From positions 1-64,000 of the forward strand of contig JAZUBA010000063.1 in assembly GCA_045638265.1 (NCBI GenBank): a stretch of 64,000 bases of DNA, in the 5' to 3' direction. Below are positions 1 to 8,523 of this stretch, piece after piece. Position numbers and translations under genes: made by a program. Source of the stretch: RGIG4140 sp045638265. GTDB lineage: Bacteria; Pseudomonadota; Alphaproteobacteria; CAAHEQ01; UBA3637. The notes beneath the pieces were generated by a model. The model was not told the DNA's origin. It did not search any database and saw only the letters and a list, made by a program, of their open reading frames with translations. Each line of letters begins with the position of its first letter. Position 1 is the stretch's first letter.

Positions 1-1
1 A

Positions 2-325
2 CACTCTAATCATAATGGATATGGAACAGCAGTTCAACACTGGTTTGGACACTATTTAGATAGCATTAAATTATCCAGTCCTGACAAAGTGTTTCACTCG
101 TTCAGACATACATTTGAAACCAAAGCTGTTGAAAAAAGAATTCCTGCAGAATATCAAAATGCACTTTGTGGTTGGGCAGATAGAGGAATAGGTCAAAGAC
201 TGTATGGTAAAACAAAAGACATTAAAGTTATGTTGGAAGAATTAAGTAAAATATCTTATCCACTCAGTAAGGAACTAAAAGAATTTAAGACATTGATACA
301 AGAAAGTTTTTATTGTAGAAAATAA
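2..325 (+). CDS. Tyrosine recombinase/integrase, C-terminal part (5' end outside window)
   Basis: The open frame runs in from the left edge, so only the last ~107 residues are visible. It holds the C-terminal catalytic half of a tyrosine recombinase: the HxxR box (HSFRHTF), a downstream 'LCGWADRG' segment in which Trp takes the place of the usual His (tolerated in the family, as in Cre), and the nucleophile in 'RLYGK'. These enzymes cut and rejoin DNA at attachment sites. A GTG at position 89 could start a shorter frame, but the residues before it (including 'GTAVQHWFGHYLD') read as coding, so the gene most likely begins beyond the window. A hairpin terminator follows directly. The tRNA-Ala 1.7 kb downstream is a plausible integration target. 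Confidence 0.8.
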   Translation, partial: HSNHNGYGTAVQHWFGHYLDSIKLSSPDKVFHSFRHTFETKAVEKRIPAEYQNALCGWADRGIGQRLYGKTKDIKVMLEELSKISYPLSKELKEFKTLIQESFYCRK

Positions 326-332
326 ATTATTA

Positions 333-360
333 AAACTCTGTCATCCGACAGAGTTTTTTT
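333..360 (+). terminator. Rho-independent terminator after the integrase
   Basis: A 10-bp perfect stem (AAACTCTGTC / GACAGAGTTT) with an ATCC loop is followed by a T run. It lies 8 nt past the integrase stop codon and insulates it from the next gene. Confidence 0.85.
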
Positions 361-426
361 GTATTCATTCCAGTATTTAATCAGACCTTCAATAAATACC
401 TACATAAATTAACCAGAGGAATGAAT

Positions 427-849
427 ATGACAACAGCAATAGAAAAATTAGATGAATTATTGGCAATAATCAGAAACAGAATGATTGAAGTAAAAGGTTT
501 GCAAGAAAAAGAAGTTGATGAAACAGATGAAGAGGAAATTGAACAATCAGAACAAGAAGAACTCCCACAACACCCTGACACAGATTATTTAATCAAGGTA
601 TTTAATCACTTAAAGGAATTGGGTTATATCAATACACAATATGAATTTTCTGAACAATTCCTCAATAAAAATAAGTATTATTATGGGATGATACTGTCTG
701 AACACAGACACCCATCCATAGATGCATTACATTATTTAATCAAATCAATCAGTGAACTAAGTGAAACAGAATGCGACACTAAAAGACTTGACGATTTATA
801 TGAAGAAGGACATACTTTAATCACAAAACGATTGTTAAAGAACTTTTAA
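427..849 (+). CDS. Small acidic accessory protein, DUF6626-like C-terminus
   Basis: This is a 140-residue cytoplasmic protein. The N-terminal ~50 residues are helical and become very acidic (runs of E/D around residues 30-48). The C-terminal part ('FSEQFLNKNKYYYGMI...PSIDALHYLIKSI') resembles, from memory, the DUF6626 family of short proteins found in alphaproteobacterial mobile regions, possibly a degenerate helix-turn-helix. ATG at 421 touches the AGAGGA ribosome site, so the in-frame ATG at 427, with six bases of spacing, is the better start. It sits between the integrase and a HEPN-like gene, as part of what looks like an integrated element. No function is assigned. Confidence 0.6.
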   Translation: MTTAIEKLDELLAIIRNRMIEVKGLQEKEVDETDEEEIEQSEQEELPQHPDTDYLIKVFNHLKELGYINTQYEFSEQFLNKNKYYYGMILSEHRHPSIDALHYLIKSISELSETECDTKRLDDLYEEGHTLITKRLLKNF

Positions 850-896
850 TTTGGTATTATTAAAAAAAATAATTAATTTAGGAAAGAATTATCCAT

Positions 897-1619
897 ATGA
901 AACAAAAAGAATTGAACAAGTTAGATTTAAATATTAAAGAAATAGAAGAATGCTTTCATATCATTACACAATATAGATTACAAATCACCTTTTCATTGCA
1001 AACCATTTTAACCTCTGAATATTGCATTCCTATTTTTAACAATACAAAAGAAGGTAATATATTTCAAACTTGTTTAAATAGTCTTTATTTGAATTGTATT
1101 GTAAATATAAGAAAAATTTTAGAACCAAATAAAGGCAAAAAAAAATCAAATTTGGATTTTCTAATTAATACAGTTTATCGTAATAAAGATTTTTTTGCCC
1201 AAAAACATTATGATGCAGATTACAATAAACCAAGACATTCGATGGATATCTATGAAGAAAAAGGAACTTACGTTCCATTAGAACTGGATGAATTCAAAAA
1301 ATGTGAACTAGCGGAAACATACAGAGAAAAATGTTTAAAAGAAATTGAAAAAGTTAATAATAAGTGGGATAGGTATTGGAATGCCCAATTAGGAAATTGG
1401 TGTTTCTCATTACAAAAATACAGAGATAATCTTGTCCATAGTTTTAAAGAATACCCTGTTTATTTGCCATCTACTGATAAATTGAGAAGATACTTATCTG
1501 TAATCAATTGGTTTTTAGGAAGATTAGAATTTATAATAACGAATAGTTCCTCTAATAGATATGAACTAGATCAAGACATAAAAACAATAGCAAGTAATTT
1601 TTGGAAGAAAATTCAATAA
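897..1619 (+). CDS. HEPN/AbiU2-like helical protein
   Basis: This is a 240-residue, all-helical, cytoplasmic protein with no signal peptide. Near residues 178-183 it has 'RDNLVH', the R-x4-H pattern that forms the RNase active site in HEPN domains, flanked by helices as in AbiU2-type and related abortive-infection proteins. The family assignment rests on this motif and the predicted fold only. The gene is very AT-rich, more so than the housekeeping genes in the window, which fits recent acquisition. It follows the small acidic gene by 47 nt and may be co-transcribed. A role as a toxin or phage-defence RNase is inference. Confidence 0.5.
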   Translation: MKQKELNKLDLNIKEIEECFHIITQYRLQITFSLQTILTSEYCIPIFNNTKEGNIFQTCLNSLYLNCIVNIRKILEPNKGKKKSNLDFLINTVYRNKDFFAQKHYDADYNKPRHSMDIYEEKGTYVPLELDEFKKCELAETYREKCLKEIEKVNNKWDRYWNAQLGNWCFSLQKYRDNLVHSFKEYPVYLPSTDKLRRYLSVINWFLGRLEFIITNSSSNRYELDQDIKTIASNFWKKIQ

Positions 1620-2004
1620 CAATTTAAAAAAATTAATAAAAAAACTAAAAAAGAATTTTTTGGTTGTTCGAATTATCCTAAATGTAATCATATAACAAAC
1701 AAATAGATATGTTTATACAATTTGCATTTTTTTTCGCGATTTTAAGGATGACTCAATATGTTATGATAAATATAAAAAATAGGCGAATATTAAGACATCC
1801 ACCCAACAATTTGAAAAATTCGTTAAATGTCTTAAAGTTCGAGGGTGTTCGAGAAATCCAATCGGGTAAAAATCATCAATGTCCGACAAATCCGTTCGGG
1901 CAAAATGGTTATAAAATCTTAAAATATAGACCTTGTAAAATGTCTTAATCGGGCAAAGTGACGGGTAACTGTGACGGGAAATTAAAAATGCTTGAAATCA
2001 GGCA
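1620..2004. other. Non-coding repeat-bearing stretch, candidate recombination region
   Basis: No convincing gene is seen here; the 79-codon plus-strand frame has no clear ribosome site and a composition unlike a protein. It holds AAATGTCTTAA at 1825-1835 and again at 1938-1948, an inverted TTAAGACAT at 1790-1798, and GTGACGGG at 1958-1965 and 1971-1978, spaced 13 bases. Short direct and inverted repeats between an integrase gene and a tRNA are what arm-type integrase binding sites look like, but this is only a suggestion. Confidence 0.4.
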
Positions 2005-2038
2005 TAAAAAAACCTCTTTAATACAATGATTAAAGAGG
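2005..2038 (-). terminator. Terminator downstream of tRNA-Ala
   Basis: Read on the minus strand, a 10-bp stem (CCTCTTTAAT / ATTAAAGAGG) with a six-base loop is followed by a run of T. It starts four bases past the encoded CCA end of the tRNA. Confidence 0.85.
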
Positions 2039-2042
2039 AAAT

Positions 2043-2118
<76 letters not shown>

Positions 2119-2205
2119 AATGACAATTGTCACTTTATCTAAAAAAACACAACTTGTCAAGCAATTTTTTAATTTTTGTTAAAAAAATTACTCACATCGT
2201 CTTTT

Positions 2206-2838
2206 TTAACGTTCCGTTACTACGAATCCTTTTGTGATTAATCCCAAATCTTTGCTCTTTTGCTCCATTTGATACATATCTAAAGTCTTATGAAATGTCG
2301 TAAAAACAGCTTCATCTCCCGCTTTATAACGAAACGATTTAAAAGCACAAGGTTTATATCCAGCCTTTTCAATATTATGTTTTACAACATCATAATACGG
2401 ATTCTTCAAATAAACACGTCGGACAATTTCTTGAATGCCTTTATCAAATAATGCATCTTCAATCATTTTACCGGCAGATTGCATATATCCTTTTCCCGTT
2501 TCATTTTCATCAATCCAAACAGCTGTTTCAGCAATATTATCGTGTCTGTGAACCCGAAAACAACCAACACAAGTGTCAGAACCATGCGGATAAATAAAAT
2601 ACGTGACGCTATTACCGTTTTTCGCCTCTGTTTGCCATTCCGACATTATTTCCTTCATCTGAACAACATTTTTAACATGACTAAAATCAATCAATAATTT
2701 TAGACGGGAAGCGTTTTTTTTCAATAAAGCATAAAAAGAGCGTGCTTTTTGAACATCCTTCGCATTACCGGATAAACCTTCGGCTTTATAATCTAAAAAT
2801 AAATCTATTTGTTCTCCGATAATACTTGACTCAAACAT
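2206..2838 (-). CDS. GNAT-family N-acetyltransferase
   Basis: This 210-residue cytoplasmic protein has the GNAT layout: substrate strand/helix segments in the N-terminal half, a central strand pair ('SVTYFIYPHGSDTCVGCFRVH... AETAVWIDENETGKGYMQ') in which 'ENETGKGYM' takes the acetyl-CoA loop position, and a C-terminal 'YYDVVKHNIEKAGYKP' like the RimJ/RimL subgroup. The family transfers an acetyl group from acetyl-CoA to an amine; the substrate here is unknown. It starts 3 nt after the stop of the upstream lipoprotein gene, with GAGAG as ribosome site, so the two are co-transcribed. Confidence 0.75.
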   Translation of the reverse strand: MFESSIIGEQIDLFLDYKAEGLSGNAKDVQKARSFYALLKKNASRLKLLIDFSHVKNVVQMKEIMSEWQTEAKNGNSVTYFIYPHGSDTCVGCFRVHRHDNIAETAVWIDENETGKGYMQSAGKMIEDALFDKGIQEIVRRVYLKNPYYDVVKHNIEKAGYKPCAFKSFRYKAGDEAVFTTFHKTLDMYQMEQKSKDLGLITKGFVVTER

Positions 2839-2841
2839 AAA

Positions 2842-3186
2842 TTACTCTCTAACTCGTTGAAACCATTGAAAATGATCAGCAGCCTTTTGCATTAAAACTT
2901 GACTGCCAACTTTATAATTATTTCTGGATTGATGGTATTCATCCCGTTTGTGAATATCAGTTGTTCCCATATACTCACTACCATTTTTATCTTTTATTTC
3001 AACAACATAAAAACGTTCTGATAAATCACATGAATTCAGATGATAAGCGTTTGTTACCGTGCCTTTTTCCGTTTTTTCAAAATTTTCAGCAGGATAAACT
3101 TCATATCCGTAATTTTGTTGAGAAACACACCCTGTCATACTGGCAACAAATCCTAATGCCATTAATTTTTTCATATTTTTATTCAT
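2842..3186 (-). CDS. Small lipoprotein of unknown function
   Basis: This is a 114-residue protein with a lipoprotein signal: positively charged start (MNKNMKK), hydrophobic stretch, then a lipobox ending in 'SMTGC'. The mature part is hydrophilic, with residues 'SCDLSERFYVVEIKDKNGSEYMG' suggesting a small beta fold. The longer frame upstream was rejected because AAGGAG lies eight bases before this ATG. It is probably anchored in the outer membrane. It precedes the GNAT gene by 3 nt. No family is recognised. Confidence 0.65.
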   Translation of the reverse strand: MNKNMKKLMALGFVASMTGCVSQQNYGYEVYPAENFEKTEKGTVTNAYHLNSCDLSERFYVVEIKDKNGSEYMGTTDIHKRDEYHQSRNNYKVGSQVLMQKAADHFQWFQRVRE

Positions 3187-3257
3187 TAATTTTTCTCCTT
3201 TACACGAGAAAATACCATATTGATATCTTGCTGTCAATAAAAATTACAAAAAAACCT

Positions 3258-3710
3258 TTATTTCTCCCACTTGCGTAAATATTGATAAAATTTATGCCTA
3301 TCTCTGTCATGCTTTAATTTTTTATCAATAAAACCATTAAAATCCCGTCTTAATGCTACTTTGGGAAAATCAGGGATTTCAATATCTACTGTTTCACCTA
3401 CTTTTAAGTGACGTACAGCCGGTTCAAAACATTTTTTATTGATAAACTTATGCAATGACCGCTCTATTAAACAAAAATTGGAGACATGATTGCTCCCGCC
3501 ACCTGAAAGAGGAACAATATGATGTACATCAAATCCTCTGGGGATTTTACCTCTTTTACAACGCTCTAAACTGATTTTATCCTTATAAGGCTCTAAAAAA
3601 CCTTTACGATATAGCCATTTAACAAACTTTTGATTCATATTGCGTCTGTCAAATTCTTTACGCATTTTTTTTGTAACGGAAGAATCCTGTAATGTAAAAC
3701 GTAACGTCAT
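3258..3710 (-). CDS. HNH endonuclease-domain protein
   Basis: This is a 150-residue basic protein with an HNH nuclease core: 'DVHHIVPLSGGGSNHVSNF' followed by 'LIERSLHKFI', giving the HH, N and H positions of the beta-beta-alpha-metal fold. The N-terminal ~60 residues are helical and Lys/Arg-rich, as expected for nucleic acid binding. HNH enzymes cut DNA or RNA with a single metal ion. The start at 3710 is set by AAGGAGA seven bases upstream; a longer frame has no ribosome site. It is a stand-alone gene between hipA and the lipoprotein gene. Two more HNH domains occur at 8.5-11.3 kb but in longer, ankyrin-containing proteins. Confidence 0.75.
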   Translation of the reverse strand: MTLRFTLQDSSVTKKMRKEFDRRNMNQKFVKWLYRKGFLEPYKDKISLERCKRGKIPRGFDVHHIVPLSGGGSNHVSNFCLIERSLHKFINKKCFEPAVRHLKVGETVDIEIPDFPKVALRRDFNGFIDKKLKHDRDRHKFYQYLRKWEK

Positions 3711-3782
3711 GGCTTCTCTCCTTATATATGTATTTATTTTACCACATATTCCGCTATGACGCAATCAATTTATTGAAAAATT

Positions 3783-4967
3783 TTAAAAATCAGGCTTTTT
3801 AACACCGTAATATTTCAATAAAGACGGATATTCTGCCAACGCTGTTTCAACTTCATCAATCATTCTTTTGACTTTGGCTTCGGATACACCTGCTAATGTA
3901 CCAACCATAATCAAATCATCATTCATAATATGACGCCCTTTTCCATTAACCATTGCCGTTTGCTCCCCATTAACACCAACAGATGGGGTTAAATCAAATG
4001 CCGGTGTCATTTTCCAACGATTATCCGGTGTCAGCATATAAGCAAAATTTTTGGTATGATCATCTTTATTGCCCGATTTAACATTAAAAATCATTAAACG
4101 AACCATTTTTTCAACTTCACGCATATCATGTGTTAAATGTGCCGTCAAACGCATTAAATTTTCGTAATCCAATGTCGGTATCCGATGAGATGCATGCAAC
4201 AAACCACAAGCGCTGTGGATATGTATTTTATTCCGCCCCTGTCTATCAAATCGTTCTACGCCAAAATGTCCGCTACAATCACGGGACGGAAATAAATATG
4301 TATTCGGCATATCTATACCTGCTTTTTTCGCCATAATGGAATAAATATATTCTAAAGCACCTAAATCAGGTTCATCCGACTTTGACGAAAATTTAATAAT
4401 CCATGGATTAAATCCATCCATTGCCATTCGTCCGCTCATAATAGTTTTGCGATCATCAGAAACAAGTGCCACAATTTTTGGACGAGCTCCGGCAGCCGAA
4501 CCGTTCAGTCCGCGTAATCTATCCAATACATCACTACCTGCTCCTTGAATAATTTCTTGTGCGCCTTTGGATAACGCATCTAAATGAAGAATATCCGCCC
4601 ACTTATCTTCTTCCGTTTGCATTGGTTCGTATTCTAATGCCCCCATGGCATGTTGTCCAATAATGGATAAACGATGTAAAGGATTAATAGCATAATAGGA
4701 TAAACCTTGTTTTTGTAAATATCTGTCTAACAACAAACAACCCCATCCATCAGGCAAACTATCGTTAAATAAACCAAACAAACCATCAAAAGTCATATCC
4801 TTATCTGTAAAAATACCACTTTTTAACGGAAGCATAAACGGTGATAATTCTATCCCTGATTTCAAAAATTCAGGTGCATATTCAAACATAATCTTATCTT
4901 GCCGAACCAGAACACCGACAAAACGCCGTTGTTGGTACATATTCAAATAGACATTAACCCGCATCAT
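3783..4967 (-). CDS. hipA: HipA-family serine/threonine kinase toxin
   Basis: This 394-residue protein is a HipA-type kinase. The N-terminal ~100 residues match the HipA N1 domain ('GLFNDSLPDGWGCLLLDRYL'). The kinase part shows the Gly-rich 'GSAAGARPKI', the ATP-binding Lys in 'PWIIKFSS', the catalytic 'GNKDDHTKN' (catalytic Asp near residue 302) and the metal-binding 'MTPAFDLTPS'. In Escherichia coli HipA phosphorylates glutamyl-tRNA synthetase and induces dormancy; the target here is unknown. The gene follows hipB by 16 nt and all key motifs are intact, so it is likely active. ATG at 4967 or the next codon is the start; the ribosome site is weak. Confidence 0.92.
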   Translation of the reverse strand: MMRVNVYLNMYQQRRFVGVLVRQDKIMFEYAPEFLKSGIELSPFMLPLKSGIFTDKDMTFDGLFGLFNDSLPDGWGCLLLDRYLQKQGLSYYAINPLHRLSIIGQHAMGALEYEPMQTEEDKWADILHLDALSKGAQEIIQGAGSDVLDRLRGLNGSAAGARPKIVALVSDDRKTIMSGRMAMDGFNPWIIKFSSKSDEPDLGALEYIYSIMAKKAGIDMPNTYLFPSRDCSGHFGVERFDRQGRNKIHIHSACGLLHASHRIPTLDYENLMRLTAHLTHDMREVEKMVRLMIFNVKSGNKDDHTKNFAYMLTPDNRWKMTPAFDLTPSVGVNGEQTAMVNGKGRHIMNDDLIMVGTLAGVSEAKVKRMIDEVETALAEYPSLLKYYGVKKPDF

Positions 4968-4983
4968 TGGAAAACTCTTAAAA

Positions 4984-5289
4984 TTATTTCAACAACCCTC
5001 TTTGACGAGATTTCGTCTCCCCAGAATATGAAAACAAAGATCCTCTGATTTCGGTGGGAGCAAAAACACTTTCAAAATCTTTTAAGCAATTTAAAGACAA
5101 TGCAATTTTCAACAAAGATTCCAAAGAAATCTGTCCGGTTTGTTCAAACCGTTTTAAAGATCCTAAACTAACACCGGCACGATCTGCAACTCCGATTTGT
5201 GATAAATTTTGGCTTAATCTTTTTTGTTTGACTTTTAAAGCTAAATCCTGCATAACCTCTGACGGTGTTTTCAACATAATAGACATCAT
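4984..5289 (-). CDS. hipB: HipB-like XRE-family antitoxin
   Basis: This is a 101-residue DNA-binding protein with a central helix-turn-helix of the XRE/Cro type (about residues 20-75, 'LSQIGVADRAGVSLGSLKRFE'). Its position directly before hipA makes it the antitoxin and autorepressor. The C-terminal ~25 residues are polar and probably flexible. AAGGG lies five bases before the ATG. A near-consensus promoter and repeats that could be its operator lie upstream (5324-5390). Confidence 0.88.
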   Translation of the reverse strand: MMSIMLKTPSEVMQDLALKVKQKRLSQNLSQIGVADRAGVSLGSLKRFEQTGQISLESLLKIALSLNCLKDFESVFAPTEIRGSLFSYSGETKSRQRGLLK

Positions 5290-5323
5290 TTTATCCCTTA
5301 ATCATTATTTTAAACCCTTATAG

Positions 5324-5352
5324 ATTATATATTATCTCTTACAAAAAGTCAA
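5324..5352 (-). promoter_or_regulatory. hipBA promoter with candidate HipB operator
   Basis: On the minus strand TTGACT (5347-5352) and TATAAT (5324-5329) are separated by 17 bases, a near-consensus sigma70 promoter. Around and upstream of the -35 box lie an inverted repeat, TCAAGA (5349-5354) and TCTTGA (5370-5375), and copies of ACAAAAAGTC/ACAAAAAGAC at about 5341-5350 and 5381-5390. These could be HipB sites; no binding data exist. Confidence 0.7.
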
Positions 5353-5371
5353 GAAAAACACAAAAAAAGTC

Positions 5372-5399
5372 TTGAATAATACAAAAAGACATATATAAT
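5372..5399 (+). promoter_or_regulatory. Promoter of the first ASST gene
   Basis: TTGAAT (5372-5377) and a perfect TATAAT (5394-5399) are spaced 16 bases apart, with the ATG 36 nt downstream of the -10 box. The -35 box overlaps the inverted repeat of the divergent hipBA promoter, so HipB could affect both. Confidence 0.7.
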
Positions 5400-5434
5400 T
5401 GCAAAAGGTTTAACACAAAACAAACGGATACATT

Positions 5435-7177
5435 ATGTACATCAAAACATCTTTATATTTAATAGGCTTGCTTATGGCATCAGCATCTTGTTTTGCACAA
5501 GAAACATACAACCTTTCTCATCCCCAATGGAAAGATACAATTACAGTTAAAAACAATCGCTTTTGCAGAATAAATAAAGACTGCGGAAGTATTGAATATA
5601 AAGATAATGAAAAAATCATTATCAAATGGGACAAATATCCCAAAGAAGCATTTGTCTATTCACCTAATGATAAAATGTGGATTTCCGATATATCATTTAT
5701 GAAAAATAAAACAATCAACAAAGAATATGAAGAATTAGAATACACATTCCAAGAACCTTATGTCAAACTTAATCCCTATCAAAAAACACCTTTAGCAGCA
5801 CTTATTAAATTTCCGACAACAGAACCCAGTCTCATTAAAATAACGATAAAAGGTAAAGGAAATGCTCCTGATATTATCCATACGGTTAAAGGATATCAAA
5901 CAGAACACACTATTCCCGTTTTAGGATTATTTCCAAATCATACAAATAAAATTATTTTAACAGCCACAACAAAAGAAGGAAAAATCAATACATCAACCGT
6001 TACCATTAAAACAGGGAATGTAAATATAAACAAACAATGGTTCCCCAGCACAAAAACAGATAATACTTTTAATTATTATGCTTCTTATGACGGATTGATT
6101 TTTGATGAAGAAGGTAATATACGATATCAAATAACCGACTCCCTTTGGTTCCATTCATACTATTACAAAAATAATATCTATATTGAAAATCCAAGTAATA
6201 TTGTAAAATATTCTATGTTGGGCGAATTTAAACAAAAATATATTTATCCGAAAAATTTTTATACTTATATTCACGGTATGGGTTTTAAAGATAATGATAA
6301 CTTACTGATATTCGGTTCATTTAAAAATACAACAGCATTGATTGATAATGAAAAAAAAGAAACACACCGTGATTTTGTTTTAGAAATTGACCATAAAACA
6401 GGTAAAACCGTAGCAACTTATGATTTAGGAGAAATGCTTAATCCTGATCGTTCATTAATTGTCAAATCCAGTCAAACCGACTATGGCAAAATAGACTGGG
6501 CACATACAAATGGTATTGATTATGATTCCAAAAACAAGGCTCTTATCGTATCCGGTCGTCATTTTGGCATTGTAAAAATCAGTGAAAAAACAAAAAAACC
6601 AATTTGGTGGATGACACCCCATCAATTAACACATAAATCAGGGCGAAACGGAGACAAAGGAGACATTTCTCATTTATTATTAACGGCAACAGATACAAAC
6701 AATAAACCTTATCCTCCTGACGTACAAAAGGGAACTCAACCTGTTGCCGATTTTAAATGGCCATTAAAAACACACAGTGTTAAATATGCCGGCAAAGGAA
6801 TTTACAGTATTTTTGACAATTCCGGCAAAATGTATAATAAATCACTTTATACAACTGAAAATTCCGTAGCTTCCGTTTTTAAAATTGATGACGAGAAAAA
6901 AACAGTACAACAAGTATTTTTAAAACATCTACCCGCCTATTCCGAACCGGGTTCTTCTGTTTTAATTCATCCGAAAACAAAAGAATTATGGGTAACAATC
7001 GGAGATGCACGTTCAACAAATAACTCAAAACTTGTCAATCCCTTATTTTACCGCTTTAATCAAAAGGGTGAAGAAATTTACAAAGCTGTATTGCATTCCG
7101 ATTCAAACAGCTGGGTATATCTTATTCAACCATTTGAATTTTATGCTGAAAATAACTGGCCTACACCAATAGAATAA
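5435..7177 (+). CDS. Arylsulfate sulfotransferase (ASST) homologue with N-terminal extra module
   Basis: This is a 580-residue exported protein (signal peptide ending near 'ASCFAQ'). From about residue 95 it follows bacterial ASST: a small beta domain, then a beta-propeller. The active-site positions known from E. coli ASST are all present: His280 ('YIHGMG'), His357 and Asn359 in 'DWAHTNG', Arg375 in 'SGRHFG' and the sulfo-accepting His447 in 'KTHSVKY'. Spacing H-x-N-(15)-R is as in the family. ASST moves a sulfo group between phenolic esters in the periplasm without PAPS. Residues ~25-90 form an extra module ('WKDTITV... IKWDKYP') that recurs at the C-terminus of the next gene. A second ASST homologue lies at 48.2 kb. 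Confidence 0.85.
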   Translation: MYIKTSLYLIGLLMASASCFAQETYNLSHPQWKDTITVKNNRFCRINKDCGSIEYKDNEKIIIKWDKYPKEAFVYSPNDKMWISDISFMKNKTINKEYEELEYTFQEPYVKLNPYQKTPLAALIKFPTTEPSLIKITIKGKGNAPDIIHTVKGYQTEHTIPVLGLFPNHTNKIILTATTKEGKINTSTVTIKTGNVNINKQWFPSTKTDNTFNYYASYDGLIFDEEGNIRYQITDSLWFHSYYYKNNIYIENPSNIVKYSMLGEFKQKYIYPKNFYTYIHGMGFKDNDNLLIFGSFKNTTALIDNEKKETHRDFVLEIDHKTGKTVATYDLGEMLNPDRSLIVKSSQTDYGKIDWAHTNGIDYDSKNKALIVSGRHFGIVKISEKTKKPIWWMTPHQLTHKSGRNGDKGDISHLLLTATDTNNKPYPPDVQKGTQPVADFKWPLKTHSVKYAGKGIYSIFDNSGKMYNKSLYTTENSVASVFKIDDEKKTVQQVFLKHLPAYSEPGSSVLIHPKTKELWVTIGDARSTNNSKLVNPLFYRFNQKGEEIYKAVLHSDSNSWVYLIQPFEFYAENNWPTPIE

Positions 7178-7182
7178 ATCTC

Positions 7183-7211
7183 TTGCTTTTAAAAAAAGAA
7201 TATGTTACTTT
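7183..7211 (+). promoter_or_regulatory. Possible promoter of the GT2 gene
   Basis: TTGCTT (7183-7188), a 17-base spacer and TACTTT (7206-7211) lie 36 nt upstream of the glycosyltransferase ATG. The match is moderate; read-through from the ASST gene is equally possible. Confidence 0.4.
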
Positions 7212-7247
7212 TAAAAAAATCATCTTAACCAAAGGATTATAACAACA

Positions 7248-8468
7248 ATGAAAATCAAACAAAAATTTTTATATCGTACATTATATACTTGTCTTGTTTT
7301 TTCAGCAGGATTTTTATGTGCCGCATATCGTGAAAATATTGTTTCACAATTGGAACTTTTAACACACAAACCAACCGTTACGGTTTTAATGTCAACATAC
7401 AATCGGGCACATGCTTTACCGATTGCTATTGAATCTATTTTAAATCAAACATACGATGATTTTGAATTTATCATTGTTAATGACGGGTCCGAAGATGATA
7501 CAGACAAACAAATTGACTTTTATGCACAAAAAGATTCACGTATCATTCATTTAACAAACAAACAAAACAAAGGTTTAATTTATTCTCTTAATCGTGGATT
7601 AGATATAGCTCGCGGAAAATATATTGTTCGTATGGATGATGATGACAAATCAGTTCCTTTTCGTTTAGAAAGACAAGTTCGTGCAATGGAAGCTTATCCA
7701 CACATTACCGTGTTGGGTGCAAGTATCATCGGTAAGGACACGACTCCTATAGAAAAACAAGGGATGCCTCGTTTAAACAATCCTGATGAAATTGAATTAA
7801 ACACGTATTTTTCATCCGGTTTGGCACATCCGACAATTATTATCCGCCGAGATTTCTTGGAAAAGCATAAAATCAGATATGATAAGGATTATTTATATGC
7901 CGAAGATTGCGGTCTTTATAAAGATATTTTAAATAAAGGCGGACAAATAACATCTATGAATGAAGGATTATTACATTTTGGATATACAAAAGATGTTACA
8001 CATCCTGAAAAGTATAGTTATATTCAAGGGGAAACATTTAAAAAAATCCAAAAAGAAAAATTGGAACCCTTTTTTGATGCCCCTTATGATATGTTAGGCG
8101 CTTTTAAAAGCATTGAAAACAAATGTGAAATTTTGAAAAAAATGGTTCCTGTCAATAAGGAAAAGAAAATTTTAAATCAATTTGTGTTAGAAAAAATGCA
8201 ATCAAATGTTTGTGCTAAAGCACTGGATATGAAAAATGCCGTTAAAATTACACATCCGTATTGGACTGATCATATTATTGTTAATCCCGATAACACATTC
8301 TTACGTGTTGATATTAGAGAGGAAACAGGCAAATTTGAAAAGAAAGATAACAATACGGTTATTGTCAAATGGGATAAATGGCCTTCTGAAATTTATCAAA
8401 TAGAAAATGACAAACATTGGATTTATCTCAAAGATGAAAACGGAACAGTCAAAAGCCCGAAAAAATAA
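7248..8468 (+). CDS. Membrane-anchored family 2 glycosyltransferase with C-terminal shared module
   Basis: This 406-residue protein starts with a short signal anchor ('TLYTCLVFSAGFLCAAY'), then a GT-A fold glycosyltransferase 2 domain (about residues 44-270): 'MSTYNRA', 'IIVNDGSEDDT' and the metal-binding 'RMDDDD' (Asp130-133). GT2 enzymes transfer a sugar from a nucleotide donor. A membrane segment before the catalytic domain is unusual. By ordinary topology this could place the domain outside the cytoplasm, where nucleotide sugars are scarce, so the anchor may be retained inside-out. The last ~65 residues ('HPYWTDHIIV... VKWDKWPSE') repeat the N-terminal module of the preceding ASST, linking the two in function. 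AAGGATT precedes the ATG. Confidence 0.82.
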   Translation: MKIKQKFLYRTLYTCLVFSAGFLCAAYRENIVSQLELLTHKPTVTVLMSTYNRAHALPIAIESILNQTYDDFEFIIVNDGSEDDTDKQIDFYAQKDSRIIHLTNKQNKGLIYSLNRGLDIARGKYIVRMDDDDKSVPFRLERQVRAMEAYPHITVLGASIIGKDTTPIEKQGMPRLNNPDEIELNTYFSSGLAHPTIIIRRDFLEKHKIRYDKDYLYAEDCGLYKDILNKGGQITSMNEGLLHFGYTKDVTHPEKYSYIQGETFKKIQKEKLEPFFDAPYDMLGAFKSIENKCEILKKMVPVNKEKKILNQFVLEKMQSNVCAKALDMKNAVKITHPYWTDHIIVNPDNTFLRVDIREETGKFEKKDNNTVIVKWDKWPSEIYQIENDKHWIYLKDENGTVKSPKK

Positions 8469-8493
8469 AAAAAATCACCTATCCGAAATCAAA

Positions 8494-8523
8494 AAAATAC
8501 GTTCTGCATTAAGAACGTATTTT
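8494..8523. terminator. Bidirectional terminator between GT2 and the ankyrin gene
   Basis: A 12-bp stem (AAAATACGTTCT / AGAACGTATTTT) with a six-base loop is flanked by A and T runs on both sides. It serves the convergent genes; the stop codon of the minus-strand gene lies in its loop. Confidence 0.85.
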
